In this document: one piece after another, positions 42,134 to 43,939 of the stretch
Numbering within the stretch: position 1 is the first letter of the stretch
How the letters are laid out: each line of letters opens with the position of its first letter
Source of the DNA: Halanaerobiales bacterium
GTDB taxonomy: Bacteria > Bacillota > Halanaerobiia > Halanaerobiales > DTU029
Assembly: GCA_022360715.1 (NCBI GenBank)
Contig: JAKSCG010000213.1
Location: 1 to 43,939, forward strand
Direction of reading: 5' to 3'
DNA length: 43,939 bases
Position numbers and translations under genes: made by a program
Notes under the pieces: generated by a model
The model's database searches: none
What the model saw: only the letters and a program-made list of their open reading frames with translations
Told to the model about the DNA's origin: nothing

Positions 42134-42459
42134 ATTGACACTCCCATTTCGCGGGCTCCATTGCTAACCATTTCTTGCAGACGCTCAATTTCATAGTTAA
42201 GCAATACCCTTCCGGACTCAGTTATTTGATATAGTTTTCTTCTTTTATTTCCTTTATCTTCACCTATTAAAATTATCTGCTTATGGTCTAATAAAGTACT
42301 AAGTGCTCCATACAATGTCCCTGCTGCCAACCTAACCCTACCCGTCGTCATTTCTTCAACTTTCTTGATTATACCGTATCCGTGAAGTGGCTCAACTAAG
42401 GCCAGCAAAATATAGTATGTTGCTTCGGTTAGTGGGGAAAATCTCTTGATATTATTCAT
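42130..42459 (-). CDS. PadR-family transcriptional regulator
   Basis: A 109-residue PadR-type repressor with the winged-helix core LTEATYYILLALVEPLHGYG, then RVRLAAGTLYGALSTLLDHK and the wing DKGNKRRKLYQITESGR, followed by a short dimerisation helix. I choose ATG 42459, six bases after GAGG; a TTG five codons upstream has no room for a ribosome site. It is cotranscribed with DUF2812 through an ATGA overlap. A 15-base-periodic array lies directly upstream and is the likely site of autoregulation. Confidence 0.9.
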   Translation of the reverse strand: MNNIKRFSPLTEATYYILLALVEPLHGYGIIKKVEEMTTGRVRLAAGTLYGALSTLLDHKQIILIGEDKGNKRRKLYQITESGRVLLNYEIERLQEMVSNGAREMGVSI

Positions 42460-42481
42460 CTTTATCCTCAACACCTCATTT

Positions 42482-42556
42482 TATATCGTCTATCTTTATA
42501 ACAGATCATTATATATCGCTATGCTTTATATCGTATAACTATATATTATCTAACAT
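42482..42556. promoter_or_regulatory. 15-nt-periodic TATATCG array upstream of PadR
   Basis: Five tandem 15-base units begin at 42482, 42497, 42512, 42527 and 42542, each starting TATA. Three start with exact TATATCG, the others with TATAACA and TATATTA. The region lies 23-97 bases before the PadR start codon and contains the promoter-like AT-rich elements, so it could be a multi-site operator. Confidence 0.55.
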
Positions 42557-42625
42557 CATTTATTTTGTCAAGATTTTTTAGAAAACGCAAAAAACCATTG
42601 CAAGCGGCTTACCAGCTTACATATA

Positions 42626-43834
42626 TCAACTGCCTTCTAGCAGTTGTGTTTGATGGAATAACCCTCTGTATCCCAGGAAAAGGAGAAAGATCAAACCTGC
42701 ACTTATCAAAAATGTCCATCTAATTCCAACAGATACAGCTATTACCCCCATTAGTACACCAGCTACTACCTCCCCGACCGCCCCGGCCAGATTATTAACT
42801 GAAATAATAGTTGCCCGTTTACCACTTTTTATAAGACTATTTAACAACCCCTTTTTAAAGGGCCGGCTCAAACGCCTCAGTATACTTAACAAAAGAAAAG
42901 AAGCTATAGCAGGATAGGGGGAAAAAGCAAGGGTTACAGTGATAATTAACATTATCATTCCCAACTGAAATAAGGCCAGGACGTTTGCAGAATTATTAAA
43001 CCTTTTATTGAGTATAAAGGTCATTTTTTTTACTAAAATAGCACTGGAAAGGGTTGAAATTGCAATAATCCAGCCATAATAAGCAGTATTAATAGTTAAA
43101 TTCTCATTAAAATAAACCTGCCAGTACTCATCAATTGCCGAAAATGCAAATTCCCCGATCAGAGTTAGGAAAAAAAGCACAATCAAAGTGTGGTTTGCTA
43201 TAAAATCCTTCCAACTCAGTTCTTCCAAAAATACCTGCTCATCATCACTACTTTTATTTGCGCTAATCCTCTCTTCCTCTCCGGTATATAATTTTAAAAT
43301 AATCAAACCGGTTAAATTGACCAGGGAAAACCCAACCCAGATTAAACTTAATGTAACCAATTGAAGGAAAGAACCTATAATTAAACCCACTACCATAGCA
43401 TATAGCATAACCCGTTCCCCCTCAGCCAGCATCAGGGTTATCTCCCCTTCACCGGCACCCCCGACCAGCATTTCATCAACTGTCCAGGCCTCTCCTGCTC
43501 CGGAAATAAAAGTCTCCCCCAGCCCATATAAAACCTCGGCTATCAGGAAGGTAATAAAATAGTGGGAAAACCCATAAACTAGTCCGGAAAGGGCCATTAT
43601 TACTAACCCAAGTAATACAGAAAGTCTTCTTCCTTTACAATCTGCCAAGTAACCCGTGGGAACCTCAAACATTACAATTGATGTCTCAAAAGCTGAAGAA
43701 AGAATTCCAATCTGCAATAAATCCAGCCCTCTACTCCTGAGAAAAAGTACATTATATGGAATTATTAAACCAGTAGCCAGACCCAATACGCCCTGCAGGA
43801 TATAATATGGTCTGATTTTAAATTTATACTTCAT
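42626..43834 (-). CDS. MFS transporter
   Basis: A 402-residue transporter with about twelve helices. The first helix is YYILQGVLGLATGLIIPYNV; motif A is GYLADCKGRRLSVLLGLVIM (about 64-83); the second half carries RRLSRPFKKGLLNSLIKSGK-type basic loop sequence. It resembles drug or sugar exporters of the MFS_1 group; the substrate is unknown. I choose ATG 43834 behind AAAGGAAA; upstream codons in this frame belong to the overlapping preceding gene. The start lies inside the last codons of that gene, so its translation is probably coupled. Confidence 0.88.
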   Translation of the reverse strand: MKYKFKIRPYYILQGVLGLATGLIIPYNVLFLRSRGLDLLQIGILSSAFETSIVMFEVPTGYLADCKGRRLSVLLGLVIMALSGLVYGFSHYFITFLIAEVLYGLGETFISGAGEAWTVDEMLVGGAGEGEITLMLAEGERVMLYAMVVGLIIGSFLQLVTLSLIWVGFSLVNLTGLIILKLYTGEEERISANKSSDDEQVFLEELSWKDFIANHTLIVLFFLTLIGEFAFSAIDEYWQVYFNENLTINTAYYGWIIAISTLSSAILVKKMTFILNKRFNNSANVLALFQLGMIMLIITVTLAFSPYPAIASFLLLSILRRLSRPFKKGLLNSLIKSGKRATIISVNNLAGAVGEVVAGVLMGVIAVSVGIRWTFLISAGLIFLLFLGYRGLFHQTQLLEGS

Positions 43835-43939
43835 AATAGAATTTCCTTTCAATCTCTCGCAAGCGTTTTCTAATCTCAGGGTTGCTATCTCGCGTAGCTT
43901 CCAAAAGGAAAATGTCATGAGAAATTGCCTCCAGGGCCA
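43824..43939 (-). CDS. 3' end of an upstream gene overlapping the MFS start (partial)
   Basis: The minus strand is open from the window edge to a stop at 43824, encoding a charged helical tail (ALEAISHDIFLLEATRDSNP then EIRKRLREIERKFYYEV). It overlaps the MFS start codon by 11 bases. The tail looks like the C-terminus of a small regulator or helical-repeat protein, but the family cannot be determined from 38 residues. Confidence 0.55.
   Translation of the reverse strand, partial: ALEAISHDIFLLEATRDSNPEIRKRLREIERKFYYEV

Overview
The window comes from a low-GC, endospore-forming Firmicute that appears to have an outer membrane; Halanaerobiales or a close relative is my inference, not a lineage assignment. 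A complete GerA-type germination operon and a YjcZ-like mini-protein point to spores. A periplasmic (non-lipidated) solute-binding protein and a LolA-like carrier encoded with a MacB/LolCDE-type transporter point to a two-membrane envelope.

1-6200: a minus-strand tRNA array (Val, Leu | Cys, Gly, Phe, Asp, Val) split by about 5.6 kb of decayed accessory DNA. This insert holds a collapsed AAA-ATPase/PD-(D/E)XK pseudogene, a PH-domain protein, a HEPN-like remnant, an intact Rpn-type nuclease and an S41 peptidase. Two integrase C-terminal stubs, a decayed tRNA-Cys 3' end and a duplicated terminator indicate at least two old integrations into tRNA-Cys. 6350-8800: LCP-family protein, tRNA-Leu(GAG), flavodoxin and an Fe/Mn superoxide dismutase.

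8840-22775: a beta-mannoside/beta-glucoside utilisation locus. The minus strand carries GH2 beta-mannosidase, GH130 mannoside phosphorylase, a family-5 solute-binding protein, permeases B and C, ATPases D and F, a chemoreceptor and a GH1 beta-glucosidase; an AraC regulator is divergent. All three glycosidases lack signal peptides, so oligosaccharides are probably imported by the peptide-type ABC transporter, cut or phosphorolysed inside the cell, and perhaps also sensed for chemotaxis.

22785-29560: a glycosyltransferase with no usual start codon and a divergent TetR gene, then a TetR / ATPase / permease / permease / LolA-like operon with a well-defined promoter and operator. 29610-32700: a DUF421 membrane protein, a GH20 enzyme and two tiny membrane-peptide genes, one behind a sigmaK-like promoter.

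32860-43939: gerA-gerB-gerC plus a 76-residue membrane gene, a B12-binding radical SAM protein (DUF4080), an MFS exporter, a MerR-zinc-ribbon-methyltransferase fusion, a PadR/DUF2812 pair preceded by a 15-nt-periodic operator-like array, a second MFS transporter and the 3' end of the gene that overlaps it.
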